Shown here: in pieces, positions 11,074 through 22,412 of the stretch
Position numbering within the stretch: position 1 is the first letter of the stretch
Layout: the number at the start of each line of letters is the position of its first letter
From: Oscheius onirici
Taxonomy: Eukaryota; Nematoda; Chromadorea; Rhabditida; Rhabditidae
Reading direction: 5' to 3'
DNA length: 64,000 nucleotides
NCBI GenBank assembly: GCA_932521025.1
Contig: OW051469.1
Location: forward strand, 9,994,398 to 10,058,397
The notes under the pieces: model-generated
Seen by the model: only the letters and a program-made list of their open reading frames with translations
What the model was told of the DNA's origin: nothing
Databases searched by the model: none
Program-made: the position numbers and the translations under genes

Positions 11074-14000
11074 TTACATCTCGCTAAAAATGGGGCTGAA
11101 ATTTCTGTAGTCATGTCCTTTCTGATCCAGTACTTCGTGCAAATTAAAAAATTTCTTAAACTTGACGTCTCCTTCCTGCTCCAGACGCTGCTTCTCTTCG
11201 GCAACTTTTAGCATTTCAGATAGTAGCTTTGGCTGAAAAAAATTGAAATTACTCAGTTTTGAGATTTTACTTACGTCAGACATTTCGTCCTGGTTCCGTG
11301 TATGCATGGCGTTGAGCTCATTGTATCTGACTTGCAGTTCCAGTTTTTTCAGTCTCCGCCTGCTTGCCTCCAACAAGTCTTGCAGAACCGACATTTCTCG
11401 CACCAGAGCCAACCAGCACTCCAAATCCCATCGGTTTGTCGGATCCATGGTCAGCCTCTTCTCGTGCTGCTCACCGGTCTGACGAATTTCATCAATACGA
11501 TTTTCATTCTGCTGGATTATGAGCTGGATCTCCTGAGCTGTCCGGGGAATATTTTCGTCTCGTTGCCTAAAATTTGTCTTCATTGGCAAAAAAAGTATAT
11601 TTACCTGATAATTTTCTCAGCTTTCCTCGTAAAAATCTTCAAATTCTTTTCATTGATGGGTATTTGTGAGGTTGAAGGACTGTCCAGGTCGGATTGAATG
11701 CGGGGACTTGGAGGAACTGCCGCCACCTTCGGCTCACTAGTCTTGATAACTGCAGGCTCTCTGGGCGGACTGTCTCCTTTCTTGATCCGCAGGCGACGGA
11801 AAGCATTTCCCAAAATGTTCGTCTCCTTCCGGCTCTCGCAGTGAACACGTTCAGCTTGGACTGCAGCCGGTGAGGGAGTTTTCTTCCTGATGGCATCGGG
11901 ACTGAACAGTTTTGCAAGCATTCCCTGTGGCTGTTGGGGCTCTTTCTAAAAAAAATATGATGTAATACACAAATACAAAAAAAAACTCACAACATGGACC
12001 TCGACCGGTTTCTGAATTGTGGTCTCCCTCTGCAACGATGGCATATTGTTCAGCAGGGAGGAGGAACGCGGCTGAAGATTGGCTCCCATTCAGTAAATTA
12101 TTAAACACAAACCTTGTTCCGATCCGTGGGCGGAGAAACTGTATACGAACGAAAAGTGACCGGGGTCATAGGCACATGAATCTGTAGACTGTTCCTCTTC
12201 ATCTCCAATCCCAATTCAGCATCAGTCTTCGAAGCTGCTCTAACTCTCGAGGCATTTCTCAACTGAGCCAGTTCTTCCGCCTTCTGTTTCTTTATATCTT
12301 CCAGCGACGGAGTCTTGAACTCGTTGAAGTCGTCCTCAGTTGGCATAGCCGCAATGGTACGGGCTCGTTCTCTGCCAACTTCGGCTCGTGATGAGGGAGT
12401 ACGGAATGTGACTTCGGGAGTATAGAACTCTTCTAGCTAAATTGAAATCATTGCGTGTTTGCAAACAAAAATCGAACCGATCTCTCCGGCGTCTTTGGTG
12501 TTTCTGGTACACTGCTGCTCATAGCTCGTTTCTTGTTCAGCTTGTCAATCACAGAGAGCACCTGTAAAAAAATATAAAATTTCAATCAAAACATGCTCTC
12601 TACATTTTGAACGGACTATATAGGTACAACCTTTTGCATGTATTCTGGCAAGAAAGTTTGATGAAACGTGCGAGCCCGAGAGTCAAAATGACGAAAAAAA
12701 ACCTTACCTGTTCCTCCGTAATCGGCTGGCAAGGATGATCATCAGCCATCTGAAGAATAGTCGTTTCCAACACAGCCAGCTCCTCTTCCTCGAGCGCATC
12801 GCCGTCCGAAAGACTGTCATCCTCATCTTCTGTCTTCACAGGGGAACCAGGAGATAAACCGCGTTCTTCTTCATCCTCGTCCGTTTCTGACCCAGAAGGC
12901 ATCCTGACAATTTCTTTCTTTTCGTCGTCAAGCGTTGACTGCAAAAGAAAGATTTTAATTAGAGAAAAACTCGTTACCTTGGTTTGCTGCACACCAAATT
13001 CGGCTCTTTCGGGTGTATGAGACTCCAGCGAATTGAATTCGGCGACAGGAGAAACCACGCTACGCATCGCTGCCTGCATTCGATCGGTTGTATTGTTGCG
13101 TAATTGTTCTGGCGAGAAAAAGCTCAAAGTTGACGTTTTTTCAGTAAACTTTCTGAATAAAAAAATACAAAAATAATATTAAAAATCTTACTCTTGAGGC
13201 GGAGGCCTAACCGGCAATGGCGGTACAGCTGCAATCTCCTTTTCTCTACTATTTCCTCTTGCCAAACGAGCTGCCCGCTCGATCTTCATAATTTTGTCCT
13301 TCAACGGGATGCGTAGATGAATGTTGCAGAAAAATCTGGAAAATTGCTATAAGAAAAGTAAAAATATCATCTATTACTTGTTAGGATAGTGGTACTCGAG
13401 ATCCTTGTCTTTTCCATACTCTCCCAGCCTCAGTGGTTGATTGCAGTAGGCACATCGGAAACAGTTTTTGTGAATGAAGATGCTCTCGACTTGCATTCTT
13501 TCGGCGAGGTAGACAACCTAGAAAATTTGTTGTGTGAAATGTTTGTAACAAACGTTATAGCTGCTGCCTAACTTTGAGTCTGCGTAGTTTCATTTACGCG
13601 AAATTGCGTACCCATTTTACTCGAATTCGTAAATTCGTAAAAAAGGAAATTTTCTCCCTCAACAGAATAATAAGTTTACCTTGTTACAAAGCTGACAATT
13701 GGTCTGCTTCCTCGCATTGACAGTATCGTAAGAAGGCTCCATCACCGGTACCGAGTTTCTTTTCGGCTGAACTGGAACCGTAGGCTAAAACTTGTTTGTT
13801 TCCCCGTTTAAAAACCAGCTTACCCTAAAAACTACGTTGTTCTCCTGATTCTCCAGATTTTTCTTCGGAGCCTCTTTCCACCGATTGAAAGGATCAATGC
13901 CGGCAATGTCTTTCATTTTCAAGACCTCTTCAGATTTTTTGATCGTCTCATCGTAGTGTTTGAAGCGCTCCGTCTCAATCGTACGTGAAAAGCCACTTTC

Positions 14001-17000
14001 AGCTTCTTTTCGGGCGTCGTTGACGACGATTTTCATAATTTTCTCCTCCTGGCTCGTAACATTCTCAGGTCTGTTTATCTGCATCCCGGTGTCGATCAGC
14101 TTCTTTTGCATGGCCTCTAAGTCATGTTTGCTCATTCTCAACGTCTTCTTGCCAGCTTTTTCGTCATATAACAGCTTCTCTTTTTCCTTGATTAAATCTC
14201 CAGTCACAATCTTCTCGACCTTGAAAATTAACTCCGGATTGAGCTTGTCCACTTGCGGTCTCTTCGTATAAATTTCTTCTTCTTTCGGCTTGTACTGATT
14301 CTTGTTATCGTCTTCTTGCGAAAGTCGTTCCAATCTTTTCGCATGACGATCGCCGTCATCGCGAATAATTTTAGCCGGAGGCGGACAATCATTTTGTGAA
14401 AAGGAAGAACAGCCAAGCAGGTCTTGTGCGAGTCTCTCAACAGTCTGCGTTTTTCTTCTTGGCTCTCGCATCTGAAAATTGATTTTTTTTTAGCATTTTC
14501 AGTAGAATATGGAATTTTCAAACATTTTGTTAGCTAAACTGGCTAAAAAATGGTAAGTGCAAACGCACACAACAAGACTTTCACAAGCACACAGCAGGGA
14601 CACGCGATATTTTCGCCGCCTATTCCTGCTACACAGCCTTACATCTTATGAATAAATTTAATTGTTTTGCTGTTGCTAAAACTTGAAATAAAAAAGAATC
14701 CCAAAAATCCTACCTGTATCCTGCTCTTTGGCTTGCTGACAACTTTCGGGGTGACCAGATACCGCATGAGTCGTTCCTGATCAGATCTCAACTCTCCAAC
14801 TATCCTTCCAATGTAATCCTGCTTCTTGGCCTTGGACAGTTTCTCCCATTGGTTTCCATCACAAGGACTGGCAATCTGGAGAACGTCTTCGACGGCCATA
14901 AAAATGGCTTGTAGACGGGTAGGGATGTCATCGATTGACAACAGGCTAATAAAATCAAACTTTTCTGGCATGAACTTGGATAGGAGAGCTGCCAATGTCT
15001 TTCCGTCCCTCCAGCTGAATTTTTTCATACGACGAATACGAAAAAGGCATACCAAGCATCCAAATCGTATAGCTTGAGCTTGAAAGATGCCAAAGCCTGA
15101 TGGCAAAACCTCCAAATTGCATAGGACAAAAGTTGGGGAGTGTGACCGTGAACACTTGTTTTGTTGTTCAAGAGAATCGGCTTGCTCACGGGTACTAAAC
15201 CAAACTAATTTTGGTCAAAAACGAAAACTTACAGCGTGGATTGTCCGAATTGACCAGTCCGACGACGTCTTCTGGGAAAAGATGAAATTCCGGAGAAACG
15301 TAGCGAGTCTTTGGGTCGATTGTATACTTCGAAATGGCTTTGTGCATATTGTCCTTCGTCACTTGGGCCAGCAGTTTGTAGACGCTTTCCCGGTCGGCAA
15401 TCATTTCCAGCGGTCCTTTTTGATTCAGACCATACTCTCGGATAAGCCAAGCCGTGTCAAAGACGCCCAGGAAGCCACGAGCACAGCCAGATCCCGTCGG
15501 CCAGAAAGGTTCGTGGAGCGAGTCGCCGACGATTCCCATCAAAAGTCTCTTGTCCTTTCTCTCGACAAGCCGCACGGCACATTTTGCGGAATAGAGGCTC
15601 GTAAAATCGAACATGGCCAAATCTTCCTGTGAGCGATGATTTTTGGCAAAATCCAGGGCTGGGAGCTTTCCATGCGTAGCAAAGTCGGCGGCTGCCCGGG
15701 CGTAGTTGCAAAGAGCATCTCGGTCAACATTGTCAGCTGCCAGAAGCTTCGAAACATCGTCGTTGTCTTTTTTGATGACCCCCATTTCGAGAAGGCTCTG
15801 CTTCTTGGCGCACATCACGAAATAATGGGTTTCGTCCTTGTAGTAAACGATATTCTCGAGGTCGACACCGGTCGTCGCGTACATTTCTTTGAAGAAGGAC
15901 TGATTGAAAATGTAGGCCACTCCGCTGAAAAAATAATTTTATTCAAAACAAAAAATAGTATTTTTACCTGATTTCTGGGACCCGTTCCTCGGCCGAGGTC
16001 TTGTTGTTCACAAAGTTTGCCGTGATCGCAATAGCCAATTTGCCGCGCATCTCGTCCCGTTGAAAGCCTAAAAATGAAAAAAAAATCAGAAGATCAGAAG
16101 AAAAAACCTGGCACAGTGTTCCTCTTTCCGTCTGCTCCTATCAGGACGTCAAACTCGAACTCGGAGAGAAGATGGCCTTCGGGAGAGACGGCTGCACGAA
16201 ATCCGGATACTGAAATTTTTAATGAGTATTTAACGCAAAAAACAGTTGCATTTTGTATTTGTTAAAAATTAACTGGCGAATTTTGTTTTTTTAATTAATA
16301 ACTAGCGAGGTACTAGAGATTTATTCGTCTCGGAAACAGCCCTAAAATTAAAGGACTAGTGCGGTTGGTCCCGACACGACGAAATCTACAGTAACCCGCC
16401 AGTTAACTTTTCTTCTGTACAGACTATAGAACGACATTTTTCGTGAGCAGCAATAAAAAAATTTGAAAGTTTCAAAGAACGAGTCGATCGGGAAAATTTT
16501 CTACCGGTATTTATTCATTATTCAATAAAAATACTGACCTGTTCCATCCGGCTGATCTTTCGGAAAAATGAGCTCAGTAAATGAGACGCCTTCATGTACC
16601 TGTACTCCCAGAACTAGAGCAACCTTGAGCAGAATGCACTGCAGCTGACGGATACCTAAAAATTTCAGCTAACTCAAAAGATGAAAACATACTAATGTGT
16701 TCGATGCTTCCCGTGCAAAATTTCGGATAAAATATTTTGGCGCCAAGAGCTTTCAGGTCATGAATGACAAACTCCCATAGATGGAGAACATTGTTCCGAC
16801 TGAACCGGTCCCTCTGCTCAATAACCACTACTCTATTTCCCAGAAGGGCACATTCGATGGCAGAACGAAGACCACAGGGTCCTGAAAAGTTTTCTCAATA
16901 GGAAATTAAAAAAAGAGCTGACCTGCTCCAATGATCAATGTATTGAGTCGATCGGCAACCTTTTGTTTTTTGTATTCGATTTGCTCCACTCGCTTGTCGA

Positions 17001-17401
17001 GCAATTTCCATAGTTTTTCGGCCTTCCAGTCGTGCAGACTCGCTCGAATACTGTAATTTTACATTTTAGAAGACTGCAGATTGGCGATCTCCACTATTTT
17101 TCTCTCTATTTTTCTGTCGCGGTCAAAGTGTGAGTCCAATTTATAGCAAAAAAAAGTAGCCATCTGATAAGATTGTTCTGCAATAAAACCGTCCCGAATT
17201 CTATGAAGTGGGCACATTTTTATGGCAAGGGCGCGGTTGTAAATGCTTCTAACAGAAAAAAAATCAAACCAACCTTTTATATAAGCCTTCAGAGTCACAT
17301 GGATCAATGTCCAGGACTGTGCACAGCTGCAAGAATGTGTTCTGGATGCCACGAAAAGTGTTTGCGGCCACGAAGGCGTCAAAAAGTGCACATGGATCCA
17401 T
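11074..17401 (-). CDS. mical-1: MICAL: flavin monooxygenase with CH, LIM and bMERB domains
   Basis: Oxidises actin methionines to disassemble F-actin downstream of semaphorin/plexin-type signals; cytosolic. Exons (minus): 17401-17274, 17050-16923, 16881-16693, 16655-16539, 16209-16108, 16067-15968, 15924-15233, 15194-15053, 15014-14714, 14471-13824, 13784-13680, 13517-13378, 13335-13192, 13152-12978, 12938-12708, 12561-12478, 12436-12113, 12071-11991, 11945-11605, 11566-11275, 11232-11074; total 1540 aa. The FAD fold shows GAGPCGLR near residue 84, GADGKRNT, and [15 protein letters not shown]. The CH domain spans about 500-610, the LIM domain about 875-940 ([22 protein letters not shown]), then an acidic linker and the C-terminal Rab-binding bMERB helices (about 1390-1540). 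Intron 11 carries a TTACGCG-type repeat. Start chosen at the ATG opening [16 protein letters not shown], preceded by TTTCAG. Confidence 0.95.
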
Positions 17402-20400
17402 CTCAATGTGTCATTTCTGAAACTTTTTGGTCAGTCAGACAGTCACGACTGGAAAATGTCAAGAGTATGTAAAGAGAGACAGTACAGTCCGAGAGGGAGA
17501 GGCGGGGGCGAGATAATAGTAGCGAATCAACACATACAACCACTGCGTGCCGTTTTTTTCCTGCCGCTGCCACACTGGACATCACTGATATAATTGTGCC
17601 TTCGTAATCTTGTGAAAGTCAACGATCTGCAATTTTTTTAAACAAATTAGGTGAGCAAGTACCAACAAGTTACTAATGTTTTTAAGCTTTTTTAGACGTT
17701 TTGATGAAATCAAAAATGACTCAAAAAGTCGTGCAAAAGAACAAAGACTGAGAATTTTGGTGACAGGGAACTTTTTTCTCTTGGAAGCATTTGCAACCCC
17801 ATTATAATGTGCCGGCTTCATTTTTTTTTCGGCAATGATCAGCTGACAAAAGACTTCCTGGGTGGCGGAACTTTCGAAAAAGAAAAAGGTCATGTCCAAC
17901 AAGGGCTTGGCAAGAGAAGCCGTTATCAGAAGCCGTTAGATTGGCTCTTATCGGGGCAAAAGTCTCGGCAAAAGATTGAGGCAAAAGTTAAAAGGAAGCG
18001 GAAAGGAGGCCGTCGAGAGCGACAAACATGGAAAACGTGAGACGACAAGGAGCCTGGAGGGGTGAATTGTTTACAGAGGGCTTTGTTGCCAACTTCTTCT
18101 TATCTCTGTGAAGAGACAGTGGAGCTGGAAAGAATTGAGGAGAATGGTTATTTTTAGACTGCCGAGAAAACTGAGAGTCACAGAGAAACAAGGAGTCTGG
18201 AGTAATCTAAACGTTCCCCAAAGTTCTAAAATTAGCCGGACAATTAGTGGGAGGAAGGGGCTTAACCCATCTGGCCGAGCACCTTTTCCTCCTCCCGCGC
18301 GCCAGCTGGGTCCGGTCAGTTAGTGTGTTTGTGCTGCGCGTCCGATAGCGGCTAACTAAAGAATCGGACAAACACAACACATTCCCCCTCTCGCCACAGA
18401 ACCTTTGAACGGAAAACTGGAGGAAAAATGAAAACTGGGACGCCAAGGACAGTCCGGAGGCCCAAAGAAACGCCCGAAACGACTCTTCCCGAAAATGGAC
18501 TGACCCGCGGGCCGGATCGGGACAAGTTCAAGGGTAGACAAGACGGGCTGATAAGCAAAATATAGAAGAACAGGGAGCGGGAATGAGCAAAAAGAGGGGG
18601 AAGGTCGTTGAAGCTTGATTGAGTAGAAGGCCGTGGGAGTGTGGTCATTCGATTGGAGTGCTTCGATCAAAAAAAGATGAATCAGTAGGGGAGACGATTA
18701 ACTTGGTCTAAGCCAGGAATAGACGGAGATAAGGAGTTGGAGCAGCTGATTGTTTGGAACAGTAGTGTTTTGCAACCAAAAAAAGAAAGAGAGCATCAGA
18801 GGGACAGAGAGACAGAGACTGGAAGAAAACTTGTCTGTACTTTGGAAGCCGTCAAAAATGAGGAAGTAGAGAGGACAGATTACAGTCTTACGACGGGCTA
18901 TTACAGGCCCCAAAACGCTGTGAATCCGATGTGTCGAAAAAAGGTCAGTCTGGGGAGGTATCCAGACCAAAAAGTTCATCAAACAGCTGTCCCCGTTTAC
19001 CGGGAAAAGGGTAAACTGTTTTCGAAACACAGCTGTCCAAGATGAGAATAGAACCTGCAGAGAAATAAGCCGGAACGGTTCTGAATTCGGCTGCGGCGAC
19101 TAAATGGACCCCAGCATCATTTGCAGAAAGAAAAAGGCCAGAGGGAAAGGCAGGATAGCGCTTATAACAACAACAGGTTTGCCTCGAGGGAGAAGGAGAG
19201 GAGAGAGGAGAAAGTCTGAGGACGTTTATTGTTGAACCGAGTCCAGAAAATTCGTCAAAACAGGGGCAGAAATAGTAGTCGGGAGAGAACAAAAGAAGAC
19301 TACACGAGACGGTTCCCGGGAATTCAGCGACAAATTCGATTACGTGGCCAGTATGCGGGGAAAAAAGGAGAGGCGGACTCATCGCTTCTACTACAAAATA
19401 CTGTTTTGGTCAGTTTCTATTTTTGGGGAAATAAGTGTTCATTCTCCCAATTTTAATATTAAAAAAAACAAGTTTTCAATTTCTCGATGTGCCTAATGGT
19501 TATACCACTAAAGATCTGTTAAAGTTCTCTGCACAAAAAAAAGTAAAAAAGTTTTAAGCTGTATTACTCGGAAACAAGTAAAGGAAAAGAGAGTAGCGAC
19601 GAGTGCGATTCAAATACAAAGCCGATTGCCGCTCTGTTAGTACGCAATTGCGTAATCCCCAAAATTGGTCGGGTTGACCAAAAATGAGAAGTGAAAAGAG
19701 CCAATGTTTTTAAAATTACTACCCAAATCAGAAGATTATGTTCAATCTGGACCAAATTTAGGTGAAGAAAGAGAGTGTCACCGAAATGTCAAATGCTTTG
19801 TCTCTCTCCCGCTCCCCCAAAAGACGACATCTGTGAGCGTCCGACGGCATTTGAACACGAATTCGGCAGTGTCTCTAATGCTAATGCGGCTTGAATCACA
19901 GAGACACATCCTCATGTCCTTGGGGGCAAGATTCCCTTTTTTCGAAAGACGAGAAGCAAACAGTGCGTAAAGTTAGAGGACCTTGAAGGGTCGTAGGCTA
20001 ATGAGTTGTTTGAAGAAAGGCTTTCAGGCTGCAGGGAGGTGAGATAAGGGGCCAGCTAGACACTTTATTTGGAAATTTGGAGAGATAGTGGGAGAGACAA
20101 AGAATCAGAACTCTGTCTCTCATTGTCAGACTCTTTGTCTCTCTGTCCGAATAGAATAGGGGCTGGTTTCAAGAACTGAGCGCTGAGTTTGAGAAAAAAC
20201 TGGGTAAATAAAGAATCAGAACTCGAGTACTTGCCTAAGATGGAACAGTCTTCGACCGCGTGAACAGACTTATGAGGCAGTTGGCGGCTTGTCCAAGTGT
20301 GCCAATATTTACGGATGCCGTCCGGCCATAAAGCCGTCTGACACATCCCCACAGGGCAAGAAGACACAACTACGACAGAGAGAGAACCGATTTGGAACGT

Positions 20401-20960
20401 ATAGTTGAATAGCATTAGCATAATGCTGGACGCACTAATCCGGCTGGCAGACCGCCCCGGAACAGATAGTGGTCGTCGGGTGGTGGCAAGGTCGCAACAT
20501 CTGTGGGAGAGAGGAGATTGTGAAAGGGAGGAGATTGAAGGGTGTGTGGGAAGGAGGCACTTTGAAGAAAAGTGAACTCGATTCGGAAGGAAGATACTTT
20601 GAAGTAGCCGACGCGAGATCACTTAACCTTCATATAGTTCCGAGAGCTTCTTGAGAGGGGAAGACAGAGAGTCAGAGACAAAGGAGACAGAGAGTTAGAA
20701 ATACAGGGGAGGACAGGGGAGACAGAAAGACAGAGGGACAGACAGACACCTATGAACAAAGGGACTGACTAACTAAGACCCCTGCAAAATTCTTCAGGAT
20801 CTTTTGCCCCCACTGACGTTTGAGTGCCCAAAATATATTTCCATATATTGCATCTAAGCCTAATCCTGCAACAAGGCCATGCACAACTATGACAATGTTT
20901 AATCAAACATTTTGAACTTGCTGTTTCACATTTTCTTGCTGGTCATTTCTGATTATCCAC
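17402..20960. other. Intergenic, no gene recognised
   Basis: Upstream of both MICAL (minus) and the DUF1647-like gene (plus). It is rich in GACAGAGA-type short repeats (for example 18780-18830 and 20650-20760) and carries a TACGCAATTGCGTAA motif near 19640. Frames here are short and change strand without splice support. Confidence 0.5.
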
Positions 20961-22287
20961 ATGCTGGAAAAAGTTCTCCGGATACTTTTGGGACTAATAG
21001 TAAGTCACCATACTTTTTCATACCCTATTCAGTTTCTCGTGAGCACCAGCATCATGATTTACAGTACTGACTGGTTAGTCTCAATACAGAAGGCGGTAGT
21101 TCCATTTCGCTATCGATTCTTCAACTCGACTAACAGTTTTTCACCGGAGAACTATAGATTTCTGACAGAGTTAGGTGAGTACTGTAGCCAGAGCAAGACT
21201 TTCGAGTAAAATTTGGGCGGGCCCCCAGAAGATCAGTTGGTGCCCAGCGAGCATTTCTCTGAAGGATATTCCGGAGTACGCAGTCCTTTAAAAAACTCTT
21301 CGTTCCGGGACCTGCCCCTGTTTAATACTGAACCAGGCAGCCTGAAGGACTGCGAAAAAGCCACAATTTCTTTAGAAATACTTGGAGACGACACTGATTT
21401 TGTCGATCCAGAAGAGCCACTGTCCGAAGTGACCTTTGTTACAGCTGCCTCTGACGATCATGTCGGAGAGGCCAAAGCTCTTGTCAAGCAAGTGAATGAC
21501 CACTTTCCGAACAAGACCATAATCATGTATGATCTCGGATTGTCAGATGTTGCCAGGCAATGGTTTGAGGTACTGTTTTTCACTGATTTTCAAGAGGGTT
21601 TAGGACGCCTGTAATGTAGAAATTAGGACAGTCAATTTTACTCATTTTGGCATAGAAGAGAATCTGAAGACGTACAGATGGAAGCCGATAGTTATAGCCA
21701 AAGCTCTTCAAGACTTTCCTGTCGTCTTCTGGATGGACACTTCGACAGAATTCTTAATGAATCGGACATGGAGTTCCTTCTTTGGAAATCTCACGACATT
21801 TCCAAATGAACCGAGTGTCTACATTTTGAGCACCACCCATCACAGCACTTTTGCGGCTACTGATCCCAGAATGTACAAGTTTTTGGATCCGCAATTTGAT
21901 GTGACCATCAGGCAGAGGGAGAGTGGAAAAGTTGTCTTTGTGAGGACAAAAAATACGAACGAGATGGTCATGAAATGGTAAGGAACAAGAGACAGAGTCT
22001 CTCAATTTCCAGGTGGATCCTCTGTGCCTTGGAAATCGAATGTATGGCTCCGACTGGTGCGGCGCACCAGTGCAAATTCAAAGATGAGCTCAAAGACTAT
22101 GCAGGATGTCACAGGTAAGAATCCCGTGACAGTAGAAAAAACTATTTGAAGGTACGATCAATCAGCCTTGCATTTAATAGTCGGAAAGTATCGGAGTTAT
22201 GACTACGGAGAGCTTGGAAAGGGGTATTTCAGGACCAGTTATAATCAGAGACTGATCAATACTACTTTTGTGCCTGTTTGTACATAA
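20961..22287 (+). CDS. DUF1647-like type II membrane protein (putative glycosyltransferase-like)
   Basis: Exons 20961-20999, 21033-21174, 21229-21569, 21604-21977, 22013-22114, 22152-22287; phases agree; 377 aa. The N-terminus has one hydrophobic anchor (LRILLGLIFLVSTSIMIY), giving a type II Golgi/ER topology. The body has the features of nematode DUF1647 proteins: a VTFVTAASDDH start, TIIMYDLGLS, a KTYRWKPIVIAKAL stretch, VVFWMDTSTEF with the acidic dipeptide region, and a C-terminal YDQSALHLIVGK. The family resembles nucleotide-diphospho-sugar transferases, but substrate is unknown. Only the family call is supported; function is inference. Confidence 0.8.
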
Positions 22288-22412
22288 AAAAGAACTGGAC
22301 CAGAAGTGATCCAAAAAGAGCCCTGTCCTGAGAGTACGTCAGACCAGAACCTCTTCAACCAATAGAAATTTTACTCTCCAAAAAATTTTCACAGAAAAGG
22401 CATTTCTTGAAT

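Noticed and set aside
17080..17262. Open minus-strand stretch after TTAG in MICAL intron 1 (reads [17 protein letters not shown])
   Set aside because: Joining exon 1 directly to 17050 gives the normal MICAL sequence ([20 protein letters not shown]); the intervening stretch has no matching donor.
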